Source of the DNA: Psychromonas sp. MB-3u-54
Lineage (GTDB): Bacteria > Pseudomonadota > Gammaproteobacteria > Enterobacterales > Psychromonadaceae
Direction: 5' to 3'
Assembly: GCF_002836415.1 (NCBI RefSeq)
Contig: NZ_PJBP01000117.1
Span: 31,654-95,653 of the forward strand
DNA length: 64,000 bases
Shown here: one piece after another, positions 1 through 9,275 of the stretch
How positions within the stretch are numbered: the stretch's first letter is position 1
Layout of the letters: every line of letters begins with the position of its first letter
The notes under the pieces: model-generated
Told to the model about the DNA's origin: nothing
The model's input: the letters and a program-made list of their open reading frames with translations, nothing else
Database searches by the model: none
Program-made: the position numbers and the translations under genes

Positions 1-635
1 GAGCAATATCTCCCGGTGAATTCATTCCCATTGCTGAAAGCAGCGGGCAGATTGTAGCGATTGGAGAGTGGGTATTACGTACCGCCATTAATCAAATGAA
101 GGTCTGGCAAGGTGAAGGACTCGCGCCAATGGTTGTCGCTGTCAATCTGTCTGCCCTGCAATTTAAACAAGTCAATCTTATCAAAATGATTATTGGTATG
201 CTCGATGAAGCACAACTCGCACATCAATATCTGGAACTGGAACTCACCGAAGCTATTACCATGGAGGATCCACAACAGGCAGTTAACATTATGAATCAAT
301 TTAACGCACAGGGTATTCGCATGTCGATTGATGACTTTGGTACGGGTTACTCTTCCCTGAGCTACCTCAAGCAGTTTAAGGTTTATAAACTTAAAATCGA
401 CCAGTCGTTTATTTGTAACCTTGCCAAGGATTCCGATGACAGAGCGATGGTACACGCAATTATTGATATGGCTAAAAATCTCGGCATGCAGACTATTGCG
501 GAAGGGGTTGAAACAGCCGAACAGCTGGAATTTCTCCGCCTGCACGACTGTAATGAAATACAGGGTTATTATTTTAGTAAAGCTATTCCGGCAGACGAAT
601 TTGCCCGCTTTGTCAAACAGGGCCCGCACCACTAA
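1..635 (+). CDS. EAL-domain cyclic-di-GMP phosphodiesterase, C-terminal part (5' end outside window)
   Basis: The reading frame is already open at base 3 and runs 210 codons to a TAA, so only the C-terminal part of the protein is present. It covers most of an EAL domain, which hydrolyses the second messenger c-di-GMP to pGpG. Visible family motifs are SPGEFIPIAESSG near the left edge, ELTEA (the metal-binding Glu), IDDFGTGYSSLSYL, the KIDQSFI lysine-aspartate segment, IAEGVET and QGYYFSKA near the end. All expected catalytic motifs in this part look intact, so the domain is probably active. Whether GGDEF, PAS or membrane domains precede it cannot be seen. It ends just before a long inverted repeat and converges on the yegD gene. 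Confidence 0.93.
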   Translation, partial: AISPGEFIPIAESSGQIVAIGEWVLRTAINQMKVWQGEGLAPMVVAVNLSALQFKQVNLIKMIIGMLDEAQLAHQYLELELTEAITMEDPQQAVNIMNQFNAQGIRMSIDDFGTGYSSLSYLKQFKVYKLKIDQSFICNLAKDSDDRAMVHAIIDMAKNLGMQTIAEGVETAEQLEFLRLHDCNEIQGYYFSKAIPADEFARFVKQGPHH

Positions 636-637
636 GA

Positions 638-685
638 CAATCAGGGTTTAAACTGACCAGATCTGGTTAGTTTAAACCCTGATTG
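638..685. terminator. Long near-perfect inverted repeat between convergent genes
   Basis: Two 23-base arms (638-660 and 663-685) pair with a single G/A difference and only two bases between them. The repeat sits right after the EAL gene stop and 25 bases before the yegD stop, the place for a bidirectional terminator. There is no long T run on either side, so it may instead be an mRNA-stabilising or cruciform structure. Confidence 0.55.
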
Positions 686-709
686 GAATCATCTTGTGAT
701 TATTACCGC

Positions 710-2023
710 TCAAGAAAATAGACGTTTAGCTTTTAATAACGCGCCTAAAACGACGGAACTAAAGGCATCGGCAACGGTGATATTGACCTGTGGATAACGC
801 GCTTTAATCGCTTGCTGCACCAGTGGAGATAACCCCATACCACCGGTTAAATAGATAATTTCCGGTTGCAGCTGTGCCTCATCAACTGCGCCGTCAATCA
901 TGACAAACATCTTTTCTAACCATTTTGTCATGGTCTGTGCAACCTGATCACGTTTGATTGTCACATCCAATGATTTGTCTATAAAAGCTAACGGTAAATC
1001 TGTTTGTTGCTGGTCACTTAAATCGATCTTTGCAAGCTCAATGGCATGCATCAATTGATGAGTAAGCCTTTGCTTTTGCACCTGCTGTAAACGCATCAGT
1101 GGAGCAGGATCTTCACTGTCAAAAATATATTCAGAGATCGATTTAGCACGAGCAGGGGAATAAAAATCACTCATCTCGGGAATATTATCGATCGCATAAA
1201 CGCCAAAATACAACATATTTGGAATTGAACGGCCACCTGCTGTGCGCCCTCCCCGACCAAACAAAGGCGATACTATGCTGCTTGCTAAATATTTATCACT
1301 CACAATGCCGCCCTGGCGGATCCCTTTAGTGGCATAAATATCAGCATCCCGTTCAAGGTTATCCGCTTTATCTTCACTTAATAAACAAAAAGTAACATCG
1401 GAGGTACCCCCTCCTAAATCGACTACCATCGCCTTAGTCGGTTTCTTAATTTGTTGTTCAAAGTGATAAGCTGCAGCAAGGGGCTCATGAATAAAGTCAA
1501 CCTGTGCAAAACCCGCTTTGGTTGCTGCGCGTAACATTAGCGCTTCAGCTTGTTGGTTTCCAAGCTCACCCATAGTGGAGTGGTAGTTGACCGGACGGGC
1601 TATAACCGCTTTATTAATAGTGGTATTTAGCTGTTTTTCAGCACACTGCTTAAGATAAGATAGAAAGCGAATGACCAATAGTTCAAAGTTATCTAATAAA
1701 CGTTTTGGAATTTTAGCGCCAAGAAAATTCTTTGGGCTATTAACATATCTTCCTTCATCGGGGGTCAATAAAAAGGTTTTAAAACCTTGTTCACCAAACA
1801 AGATATCGCCAGAATTTAACATCTCATTTAAGGTCTGCTCATTGGTTTTTGCATTATTACTCACCGCCCCCGATTTATTATGGGTCAAATAGATTGCAGA
1901 GCGGATCTTAAACGGGTTCTCACTCTCTTTATCGACAACAATCAGTGTCGGTTTGTTATTAAGCCAAGCTGCTACGGCACAATTACTTGTACCAAAATCA
2001 ATACCAATAAAATCAGCGGTCAT
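710..2023 (-). CDS. yegD: YegD-type Hsp70 family chaperone
   Basis: A 437-residue actin-fold ATPase of the Hsp70 superfamily, close in length to E. coli YegD (450). Residues 6-18 hold the phosphate-1 motif IGIDFGTSNCAVA, residues about 200-210 the phosphate-2 motif VVDLGGGTSD, and near the C-terminus YLTGGMGLSPL is the adenosine motif. NFLGAKIP, DFYSPA and the overall order match YegD rather than DnaK; the DnaK substrate-binding and lid domains are absent, so it is a stand-alone ATPase domain whose client is not established. The ATG at 2023 is chosen because it is preceded by an AGGAAA ribosome site and gives the family N-terminus; the frame stays open 35 codons further upstream without resemblance. 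It is cytoplasmic and appears monocistronic. Confidence 0.88.
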   Translation of the reverse strand: MTADFIGIDFGTSNCAVAAWLNNKPTLIVVDKESENPFKIRSAIYLTHNKSGAVSNNAKTNEQTLNEMLNSGDILFGEQGFKTFLLTPDEGRYVNSPKNFLGAKIPKRLLDNFELLVIRFLSYLKQCAEKQLNTTINKAVIARPVNYHSTMGELGNQQAEALMLRAATKAGFAQVDFIHEPLAAAYHFEQQIKKPTKAMVVDLGGGTSDVTFCLLSEDKADNLERDADIYATKGIRQGGIVSDKYLASSIVSPLFGRGGRTAGGRSIPNMLYFGVYAIDNIPEMSDFYSPARAKSISEYIFDSEDPAPLMRLQQVQKQRLTHQLMHAIELAKIDLSDQQQTDLPLAFIDKSLDVTIKRDQVAQTMTKWLEKMFVMIDGAVDEAQLQPEIIYLTGGMGLSPLVQQAIKARYPQVNITVADAFSSVVLGALLKAKRLFS

Positions 2024-2284
2024 TATGTTTCCTGACAAAGAAAAGGCAGGACATCCATACCTTTTAATCATTAAATTAAAGGCAAGATCATACATTGAAC
2101 AGCTAAACATTAATATTGAACAGGACAAAAAAGACTTAGCAGGGGCATTTGTAGAGTCTGCTAATTTGCCATTTGCTGTACTATAATGGACATATCAACA
2201 CCACAGTATCCAGTTCCTGCGCAAGCTCACGGGGTCTGACGTCGTTCAGCTGTTGATCATAGGCCCGACCTGACAGGAGAAGTT

Positions 2285-3279
2285 ATGTTTGGATTTACGC
2301 TTATTCTAACCTGATTGCGACCCTGATGCATGGTTACCTCACCTGGCGCATTGCTTCACTCAACTACTTTAAGTCCGTTCACCTCCGTCGCAGGCTGGGG
2401 GCGCTGTTTATTGCCACCACTATCCAGCTTATACTTGAACTGCTGAGCGGTTTCGGTCTCTGGGCAAAACCCTATATTAATCAGCTTCGCAGCAGTGCCC
2501 TTCTGCTCTCGGTGCTGATTATTACCCTATCACTAGTGCAGGGCATGGGTGCGCCGGTCGTTAGCCGCTACGAAGTGACCCTGCCCACACTGTCCGCGCC
2601 GCTCGACGCTACCCGTATTGTGGTGCTATCTGATCTGCATTTCGGTAGTCAGTTAGGGGCACAGTGGTTCAATGCGCGCGTCGCTCAGGTTGCAGGACTC
2701 AAGCCGGATCTAATCGTTCTGTTGGGTGATCTTTTTGAGGGACATGGCAGAGTGGATTCTGACCTGCGATCTGTCTTTGCGCGCCTGAAAGCGCCTATGG
2801 GAGTCTACGCCGTCACCGGTAATCACGAATTCCACGGTGACAGTAGCGCAGTTCTCGCAATCAGCGAAGAGGCCGGGGTCGAGTGGCTGCGCAACCGCGG
2901 GCAGGAGGTCGCCCCCGGACTGCTGCTGGCAGGTGTGGATAATTTGTCCAGAAATCACCTCAATGAGGGTAACGAAGACTGAGTCTCATCATTACTCGAA
3001 GGGCATCATAAGGAAGCCGTGGTACTACTGTCACATTCCCCCCTGCAGGTGAAACAGGCCGAGAACGCGGGTGTCGGGCTGATGTTATCAGGCCACACCC
3101 ACGGAGGCCAAATCTGGCCCTTTGGCCTGCTGGTCAAACAATACTATCCCTACCTCAACGGGCGGTATCAGATCGGCAAGATGAGCCTTATCGTCAGCCG
3201 CGGCACCGGCCTGTGGGGACCTCAGATGCGACTGTGGCAACCGGGAGAGATTATTGAGGTGACACTGCGTGCGGACTGA
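2285..3279 (+). pseudogene. Broken membrane-anchored metallophosphoesterase (YkuE-like)
   Basis: The natural ATG at 2285 has a good AGGAGA ribosome site but its frame closes within ten codons, while the body of the protein reads in another frame from about 2302, so a frameshift lies between 2285 and 2310. A TGA at 2980-2982 then interrupts the body in frame, and reading resumes to 3279. The sequence has hydrophobic helices at the N-terminus and then the calcineurin-type metal motifs: SDLHFGS, GDLFEGHG, GNHEF, and after the stop HSP and GHTHGGQ. Family members are membrane-anchored phosphoesterases such as UDP-sugar or lipid pyrophosphatases; the precise substrate is unknown. Two separate lesions make it a pseudogene unless they are sequencing errors. 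Codon use is GC-richer than the neighbouring core genes. Confidence 0.85.
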
Positions 3280-3425
3280 ATCAGTGGCTATCTCAGGATT
3301 GTTGCTGCAGCCCCCCTCTCCGAGCCTTCGGTTTCGGCTTTAGGCTAAAAAAAACTGGGTTGCGCTTGAGCTAGAAAGCACAAAGGCCCCGCCAAAATTA
3401 TCAAAGTTGATTCATCTCATGGCGC
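3263..3425 (+). repeat. Dispersed repeat, copy A (matches 27186-27345)
   Basis: From the last codons of the metallophosphoesterase pseudogene onward (starting near GTGCGGACTGAATCAG) this stretch resembles 27186-27345 in the same order: a TCAGGATTGTTGCTGCAG block, a GGTTTCGGCT block and a final AGTTGATT block. The two copies are diverged but clearly alignable by eye. The rest of the gap to 3731 holds no gene I can support. Confidence 0.6.
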
Positions 3426-3731
3426 TTCGAGCACAGCAAAACCTTCTCGAAATTTGTTATTCTACTTGGTAAATATCTGTGTTTTTCACCCATGGTAATG
3501 CGGTTACAGATATCAACTAGGCATTGATCCTCCCTCTCGTCCCATACGACAATAAGAAAGGCTGAACAGCCAACGGATTAAAGCATCAGCATAGAATAGA
3601 TATCCCCGCTCCTTATAAAAAGAACGGGGAGATGATAGATTGCTCTCACTAATGCTAGAAAAACGCGTTGCCATCCTTCTTTCTGACAACGTAGACCTAA
3701 CATCATATTCCAGAGCCTGTTAACCATCTCA

Positions 3732-5858
3732 TCAAAGCTGCGCCAGCGCCCCCACCAGCAGGGGATAGATTTTGTTTTGATCCACGCAGTTGGTGATATA
3801 GTCCTTAGTTGCGCCACCAACAGTGTCGGGCGAACTCCGAAGCGCGCAACCGTCGGTACGGGCTATGGCCTTTTCAAGTTGCTGCCGGGCCTTATCAGCT
3901 TTTGACTTTTGCAGACTATCAATCGCCTGCAACAGAAAATTTTCCATTGCAGTCTGGTTACCACTGGTTGTGACACTGTCCGGTGGCAGCATAGTCATAA
4001 TATTTAACGATTCCATCGCCTGTTGCTGCACATATTGTTCCGAGGTGATAACAGCAATATTTACCTCGTCCGGCGTGGAGTCGGCATAACCATCGTTGAC
4101 TACAAGCTGTGCCGTATAGGCACCGGCAAGATCCGGTATAAACTCCGGGGTCACGCCAGCATAGTTACTGAGGGTTGCGCTGCTCCCGGCAGGAACGGTC
4201 AGAGTCCACAGAAAGGTCAGTGCATCAGAGTCAGTATCAACGCTGGCCGAGCCATCCAGCACCACGGTTTCGCCTACATAACTTCCCCGATCAACGCCGG
4301 CATTTGCCATAGGTGGCGTGTTTAATGAAGAAACGGTGATCAGATCAGGAAGGCTGGACAGTGCGCCTTGATCCGTCACCACAAGACTGATCAGATAGTC
4401 GCCCGGTAAGTCCACAACAAAACTGGGGGTCACTGTATCGGCATTGGTCAGCACAACAGTGCTGCCCGGCGGTTTCGCATCAAAGGTCCAATCGTATAAA
4501 AGGTCTTCCGATGCTGTTTTATCGTCTGTAGAGCCACTACCGTCAAGGGCTACATTCTGCCCGACATGAATGGACTGATTAAGCCCTGCCTCTGCCACGG
4601 GCGCCTCATTACCAGTCACCCCGGTGTACACGTAGACCGCACCTGCATCAGCGCCATTGTCATCCTCAAGATGTGCTGCAATCAGTGCGCTATCGCCGGA
4701 CAGCCCCATTGACCAACCAAAGAAATCACGGTAAACACCGTCACCTGGTTTGATTTTCGCTTCCTCACTCCAGGTCGTCCCATTACGGGCGAATATGTAA
4801 ACCGCGCCAGAGTCAGTGCCGTTATCATCATCACGTACGGCGCTAAGAAGCGCGGTATCGCCAGACAGCGCGACCGAGTAACCAGACTCATCATCTGTTT
4901 CGACATCACTGCCGATGAGTTTTGCTTGCTGGCTCCAGAGTGTGCCGCTGCGCACAAATACGTAGGCCGCACCGGCTTCCAGACCCTTGTCAGCATCACC
5001 ATTCGCTCCAATTAGCGCCGTATCAGCAGATAACGCAACTGATATCCCAAAGAAATGAAGGCTTTTTGGATCATCAGGCTGGAGTTTGGCCTGTTCGATC
5101 CAAGTGGTGCCGCTGCGCGTAAACACAAAGGCGCTGCCTGAACGATTGCCGTTGTCATCATCGTAAACTGTACCGATCAATACGCTATCATCGAATAGAT
5201 CCACCGCCCAACCGAACCTGTCATTTGTTAAACCACCACTGTCCCTGAGCTTAGCCTGCTCGTTCCAAGTGGTTCCACTGCGGGTGTAGATGTAGACCGA
5301 ACCAGAGTCAGCGCCATCATCATCATCGCGCCAGGCGCCGACCGCCACGGTATCGCCATAGATTGCTATCGACCAGCTGAAAGAATCATTCAGTGCACCA
5401 TCACTGGCGGTCAGTTTGGCCTGTTCACTCCAGGAGCTGCCGCTTCGTGTAAAAACATAAGCAGCGCCAGAATCAGCGACCACACCATCCGCACCTCTCG
5501 CACCAACGACTATAGTATCGCCATCTATCGTCACTGAACTGCCAAACTCATCAGCGGTACTGGCATCACTGGCGGTCAGTTTGGCCTGTTCGCTCCAGAA
5601 GGTGCCGTTACGGGTATACACATAAGCGGCACCCGAGCCAGAAGCCGGAACAGTATATGAAACACCGGCACCAATAACAGCGGTATTCCCGGACAATGCG
5701 ACCGAGTAACCAAAATAATCATACGCACCGCCATCACTGGAGAGAATCTTAGCAACCTCAACAGTCGTCAATGCTGCCCAGGACGTACTTGCAATAAGAC
5801 TTAAGAATGTAATAGCGACCAACCTAAGTCCTGAAAGATATAAATGAAACATACTCAT
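3732..5858 (-). CDS. Secreted FG-GAP beta-propeller protein with two PKD-like domains
   Basis: A 708-residue protein. Residues 1-28 form a signal peptide ending in STSWA. Residues about 30-410 hold seven or so FG-GAP repeats of about 53 residues, each with FGYSVALSGDTALIGA-type cores followed by GAAYVYTRSGTTWSEQAKL; the DDDNGxDSG loops resemble calcium-binding FG-GAP loops of integrin-type propellers. Residues about 420-605 hold two PKD/Ig-like domains starting NEAPVAEAGLNQS and NTPPMANAGVD. The C-terminal 100 residues form a helical tail with two cysteines and no sorting motif that I recognise. It is probably extracellular or surface-located; adhesion or polysaccharide binding is a guess from the fold. 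The gene is alone, GC-richer than its surroundings, and likely acquired. Confidence 0.85.
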   Translation of the reverse strand: MSMFHLYLSGLRLVAITFLSLIASTSWAALTTVEVAKILSSDGGAYDYFGYSVALSGNTAVIGAGVSYTVPASGSGAAYVYTRNGTFWSEQAKLTASDASTADEFGSSVTIDGDTIVVGARGADGVVADSGAAYVFTRSGSSWSEQAKLTASDGALNDSFSWSIAIYGDTVAVGAWRDDDDGADSGSVYIYTRSGTTWNEQAKLRDSGGLTNDRFGWAVDLFDDSVLIGTVYDDDNGNRSGSAFVFTRSGTTWIEQAKLQPDDPKSLHFFGISVALSADTALIGANGDADKGLEAGAAYVFVRSGTLWSQQAKLIGSDVETDDESGYSVALSGDTALLSAVRDDDNGTDSGAVYIFARNGTTWSEEAKIKPGDGVYRDFFGWSMGLSGDSALIAAHLEDDNGADAGAVYVYTGVTGNEAPVAEAGLNQSIHVGQNVALDGSGSTDDKTASEDLLYDWTFDAKPPGSTVVLTNADTVTPSFVVDLPGDYLISLVVTDQGALSSLPDLITVSSLNTPPMANAGVDRGSYVGETVVLDGSASVDTDSDALTFLWTLTVPAGSSATLSNYAGVTPEFIPDLAGAYTAQLVVNDGYADSTPDEVNIAVITSEQYVQQQAMESLNIMTMLPPDSVTTSGNQTAMENFLLQAIDSLQKSKADKARQQLEKAIARTDGCALRSSPDTVGGATKDYITNCVDQNKIYPLLVGALAQL

Positions 5859-6186
5859 ATACTCCTATTCATAGGGTGTTTTCTAAATGGGACACCACTG
5901 CCTTTTTTGCAGGGTGTTACGAAATGATAGACAGTTATAAGTATAGGAAAAGACGAAAAGCTTTACCAAAAAAAATGTTGATTTAAACCGCCTATTTTAG
6001 CCCTGTAATACTGGTCATTATTTTGCCCCGCCGCGATCCTTGCACGTTTCAATGTCAAGGTTGAAAATCCGCTTTAATCTTTGTACCCAAGTCACCGACT
6101 GGCATTTTCTGACGGTGCTTTTCTACTTTCACTGCACATTAGATGAATACTTAATGCACAAATTTCACATACTTTAACTTATGTTT

Positions 6187-6222
6187 AATTTACATTTATA
6201 GAGACTTCTATAAATGTAAATT
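6187..6222. promoter_or_regulatory. Perfect 16-bp inverted repeat with 4-base loop
   Basis: Arms AATTTACATTTATAGA (6187-6202) and its exact complement (6207-6222) flank a GACT loop. It lies in the 526-base gap between the FG-GAP gene start (5858) and the next gene at 6385. It could be a terminator, an operator or a remnant of mobile-element ends; nothing else in this gap is recognisable. Confidence 0.5.
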
Positions 6223-6384
6223 CGTCATTTCCCCAAGACAAAAATTTAATTTACAAGCGAATATGTATGCTGCACAACTGTTTTTATACTTGTTATAATC
6301 TATCCTTTAATAATCAAGAAAATTTTAAATTTTTATTAGTAAGAATGCGGACTAATACGCTGTTAGTCGACACTGGGGATGATC

Positions 6385-6754
6385 ATGAAAAAACTATTAT
6401 TCTTCTTTACAGCGGGTTGCTTGGGAGCACTAGTCAACAGCATAGCTGTTTGGCAATTTGGACAGCTTGGTTTCACTTCGGCATTGGGTGTTTCAATTGC
6501 GCCCTCTTTAAGCCCTGCATGGCGGTATCTGAGAATTTCTTTTCATTCTACCCATGCTGCACTCAAGGCGACTTCTTAAGGGAACAACCTTAAGTCTATT
6601 TCCAACCGCCGTTATGCCATTTATGGTTTTCCCCTCTCAGACAGACAAAGGCATTGCAGGAATAGAGCTTGGACTAATGACACCTGTGTTTGTAATATTC
6701 TTCAATTGGGTGTGGAGTATTATTACAGCCATCACAATTAAGTCTGCCAAGTAA
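6385..6754 (+). pseudogene. Broken small membrane protein gene
   Basis: An ATG at 6385 with a GGGG ribosome site begins MKKLLFFFTAGCLGALVNS, a hydrophobic N-terminus, and stays open to about 6530. The second half reads in a different frame from about 6580 (LLKGTTLSLFPTAVMPF) to a stop at 6754, ending in a hydrophobic FFNWVWSIITAITIK segment. The two halves look like one small integral membrane protein of about 120-130 residues whose middle is lost or frameshifted around 6530-6580. I recall similar uncharacterised proteins in marine gammaproteobacteria but know no function. Confidence 0.65.
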
Positions 6755-6853
6755 AAGGGCTAACAATGCGTTCCTGTTGACGTTTTGATCTTCAAAGAAT
6801 GTCACTAAACGCAGTCAGTTCCTATTTTTTGTTAATGGAAGGAGATGAGTAAC

Positions 6854-7303
6854 ATGCGTACATTTATTGTAGGAATATTCATACTGGTATGGTCATTGCA
6901 GGTAAACGCAACTTTGATTGACATCACTAAAACCTTCGACGTCACGAATGACAGCGGTAATTTCGCGAATGATTTCCATGTGAACATTATATTCGATAAA
7001 TCCAGTGCTTTTTCAGGGCCTCTAACCGCAATGAATACAGCTGGTTGGGGTTATACGTGGGATTTTCAGGGGACAGCCGGTAATGCCAGAGATGCTAGGT
7101 TATCGGTAGATTTCGTAGGTGGTATTAAAAATCGTATTCCCATCGATGGCACAGCAACTTTTAAGTTTACTTTTAAGGCCGATCCAACCGACATTAAGAA
7201 AATAACTTATTATTGGACGGTTCCTGAGCCTAATGTTTCCATATTGTTGGGTTTCGGTCTGTTGGGTATATGGCTCTTTTCCGGAAGAAGAAAGCAGCAT
7301 TAG
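6854..7303 (+). CDS. PEP-CTERM sorting domain protein
   Basis: A 149-residue exported protein. Residues 1-19 are a signal peptide (cleavage likely after VNA), followed by a beta-rich body. Residues 123-126 are VPEP, then the hydrophobic stretch NVSILLGFGLLGIWLF, then the basic tail RRKQH. This tripartite end is the PEP-CTERM signal that an exosortase recognises and cleaves. The ATG at 6854 is preferred to the one at 6845 because the AAGGAG ribosome site (6839-6844) abuts the latter but is nine bases from the former. No exosortase or exopolysaccharide gene is present in this window, so processing would depend on genes elsewhere. Function unknown. Confidence 0.8.
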   Translation: MRTFIVGIFILVWSLQVNATLIDITKTFDVTNDSGNFANDFHVNIIFDKSSAFSGPLTAMNTAGWGYTWDFQGTAGNARDARLSVDFVGGIKNRIPIDGTATFKFTFKADPTDIKKITYYWTVPEPNVSILLGFGLLGIWLFSGRRKQH

Positions 7304-7525
7304 CCTTTACTGCCAGCTAGGGTCCAATTGTTCTTCATCTTGTACTGTCAGTATCATCGGGCAGCGCACAAGAAAGCCTTACCATCTGCGCAGTCGAGTG
7401 GAACAGGCCTCCGCAGCGTTTGATTTGTGGCTGAATGCCACAAGCCTCACACTCTCACAGCCAGCCTCTTACTGCGGCTTGGGCTAAAGAAGCATAGTGA
7501 ATTCAGAGAACAGGAATAACTTACA

Positions 7526-7696
7526 CTGGAATACATCTCCTACAGTCTTGCGGGCATCGCTGTCATCATTGGGCTCGCTTCTGTTTTTAAAACGGCCTTT
7601 ATCTCCCAAGCTCATCATAAAGCCCTTCTCTGGTTCGCATTTGCACTCCTTGCTATTCTGATTCCCTATATTCGGGAAATAACTTTAAAGACCTAG
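7526..7696 (+). pseudogene. Fragment of a small membrane protein, no start codon
   Basis: A 56-codon stretch encodes a peptide with two hydrophobic segments (SLAGIAVIIGLASVF and ALLWFAFALLAILIPYI) and then a TAG. A stop lies three codons upstream and there is no ATG, GTG or TTG start, so it appears to be the tail of a decayed gene. The preceding interval 7304-7525 has no supported gene. Confidence 0.4.
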
Positions 7697-7703
7697 AGTA
7701 GCC

Positions 7704-8174
7704 ATAGAAAAAATCAACTCGGTTTCACAAACCTTAGATGCTGCGGCCATCAGCGTTAAAGATCTAAATAATCGTCTAAATGCCACACGGGATGAACTGA
7801 TCGACGGATACCAGAAGTTGCTGTGCAGCCTGCCGAAAGACAAACGGAACTAGAGGGTGGTCAAACTCTCCAAGCTATACCTTCAAGAAATGGACATGGA
7901 TGTCACAACGGACAAAAAATGGCTGATTGAAATCGGGCAACCAATCGTTGATCTGGATGATCAGTATTTGAATGCCCTGCGAAGCACTCAGCAAGCTAAT
8001 GGTCTTGGTGATGACGGCATTTTCGGCTATCGAGCTATCTGTCTCCTGAACCACTACGCACGAGGGCTGATGACAACAAAGCATAACACTAGCTTCCAGC
8101 AGAAACAGTCGCTGATGAAAGGCTGGACAGTCAATGTTTTTCAGCTTAATTCAGCATTATATTCACGACTATAA
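7704..8174 (+). pseudogene. Decayed gene with peptidoglycan-binding domain (GspA/ExeA-like tail)
   Basis: One reading frame runs from about 7704 to a TAG at 7851 and continues in the same frame from 7854 to 8174. The second part contains ALRSTQQANGLGDDGIFG followed by YRAICLLNHY, which matches the pattern of a PG_binding_1 domain (LxxFQxxxGLxxDGIxGxxTLxxLN), preceded by WLIEIGQ as in the C-terminal tail of GspA/ExeA ATPases of type II secretion. The ATPase domain is absent. The last 25 codons look unrelated to the family. I read it as a remnant; a GspA origin is a suggestion only. Confidence 0.45.
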
Positions 8175-8204
8175 ATTCCAAAACCAACGCACAATCAGTA
8201 CAGA

Positions 8205-8547
8205 TAATCCTCATAAAGACAGTAAGTTGAGTGATGGTTATGTTGTACAGCAAAGGTGAATATGTAAAACATAAAACAAGGGGAATAAGGGGTTGTTAGA
8301 TTAAGGGATATTACCGCTAACTTTTCCAATTTAAAATATAACCTGAAAAAAACAAAGCCCCGACATAAGTCGAGGCTTCATATAATGTTTGGCAGGGTGA
8401 AGAGATTCGAACTCCCAACATACGGATTTGGAATCCCAAAAAAACGGTTACATCTATTTTTTTAGAACACTTATCTCATTGTTTCAATTAAACTTGGTGT
8501 TTTTTGGTTGTCTTGGGCTTAGGCAGGTTTACGCCAAAAAATAAAAC
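8205..8547 (-). repeat. tRNA-Trp-linked repeat, copy 1, with 3' half of tRNA-Trp
   Basis: This stretch repeats the region downstream of the intact tRNA-Trp gene at 32.2 kb: AGGGATATTACCGCTAAC, the tRNA terminator stem (AAGCCCCGAC/GTCGAGGCTT) and then the 3' half of tRNA-Trp (8393-8437), which stops at the anticodon loop. Beyond that break it continues with a block shared only with copy 2 at 18.6-18.9 kb (TTACATCTATTTTTTTAGAA, then GGCAGGTTTACGCC). The break at the anticodon loop is typical of att sites formed by tRNA-targeting integrases. The remaining gap, 8548-9190, contains no gene I can support. Confidence 0.7.
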
Positions 8548-9190
8548 TATTTAATAGTCTCAACGATCAATAATAGATTTAGATTTTATACACACTTTAA
8601 CGTCATTATCATATTAGAGAGGGCCCCCTCAGTAGATTACTAGCATCACGAAATAAGTGGGCTTTAAGCGTTTATGAAAATCGCACACTGATCTCGAAAA
8701 TAATTCAATCGCTTTTAACAGCGTACATTACAATAGCTTAAATTTTGACAGTCTAAGACGCTTCTGAGTACAAAGGCTTAGAAATTTTTCACCCTTGATC
8801 TGTTGAGATTAATTTGTTTATTTACGATCGATTTCTCCCAATAAAGAACAAAATAAAAATTCCTTACTGGTAAAGCCTATTTGAATGTTCATGCACTTTT
8901 TGAAGGATTTAGCTAAGGCATTTTCGCCCCAAGCGACTTAAAGGCAAGACGCGACCCCATTACAATCTTTAGAAAATAAGGAGGATTTTCAGGAAAGTAG
9001 CCCCACGCATGTGCAGCCAATGTAATACCACCTTCCTACGAGAATAGGCTTTGTCATAATGCTTAAAACCATTGCTGAAACAGAAAACAATGTAATATAA
9101 AATTTCAAACTCCACCATAGCCAAGGTCTACATAAATAGTAAAAACTCGACCATCAGCTAAAATTTATTAACGTCGCAAGTAGCATAAAT

Positions 9191-9212
9191 ACGAGGACTG
9201 AAGAGTCCTCGT
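9191..9212 (-). terminator. Hairpin after the first TRAP operon
   Basis: ACGAGGACT and AGTCCTCGT pair perfectly around a four-base loop, 64 bases past the dctM stop. The following bases on the minus strand are AT-rich but lack a clean T run. Confidence 0.5.
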
Positions 9213-9275
9213 AAATTAGACGGTTTTATAGCTGAAATCGAGTAAGTAAATTGAACATAATGCCCGTTTTATTCC

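Noticed and set aside
3578..3820. 80-residue minus-strand frame with a hydrophobic tail next to the FG-GAP gene
   Set aside because: It overlaps the end of the FG-GAP gene out of frame, lacks family resemblance and a ribosome site.
8880..9130. Minus-strand coding-like stretch (GITLAAHAWGYFPENPPYFL)
   Set aside because: Frame is broken on both sides and I cannot match it to a family; too weak for a pseudogene call.
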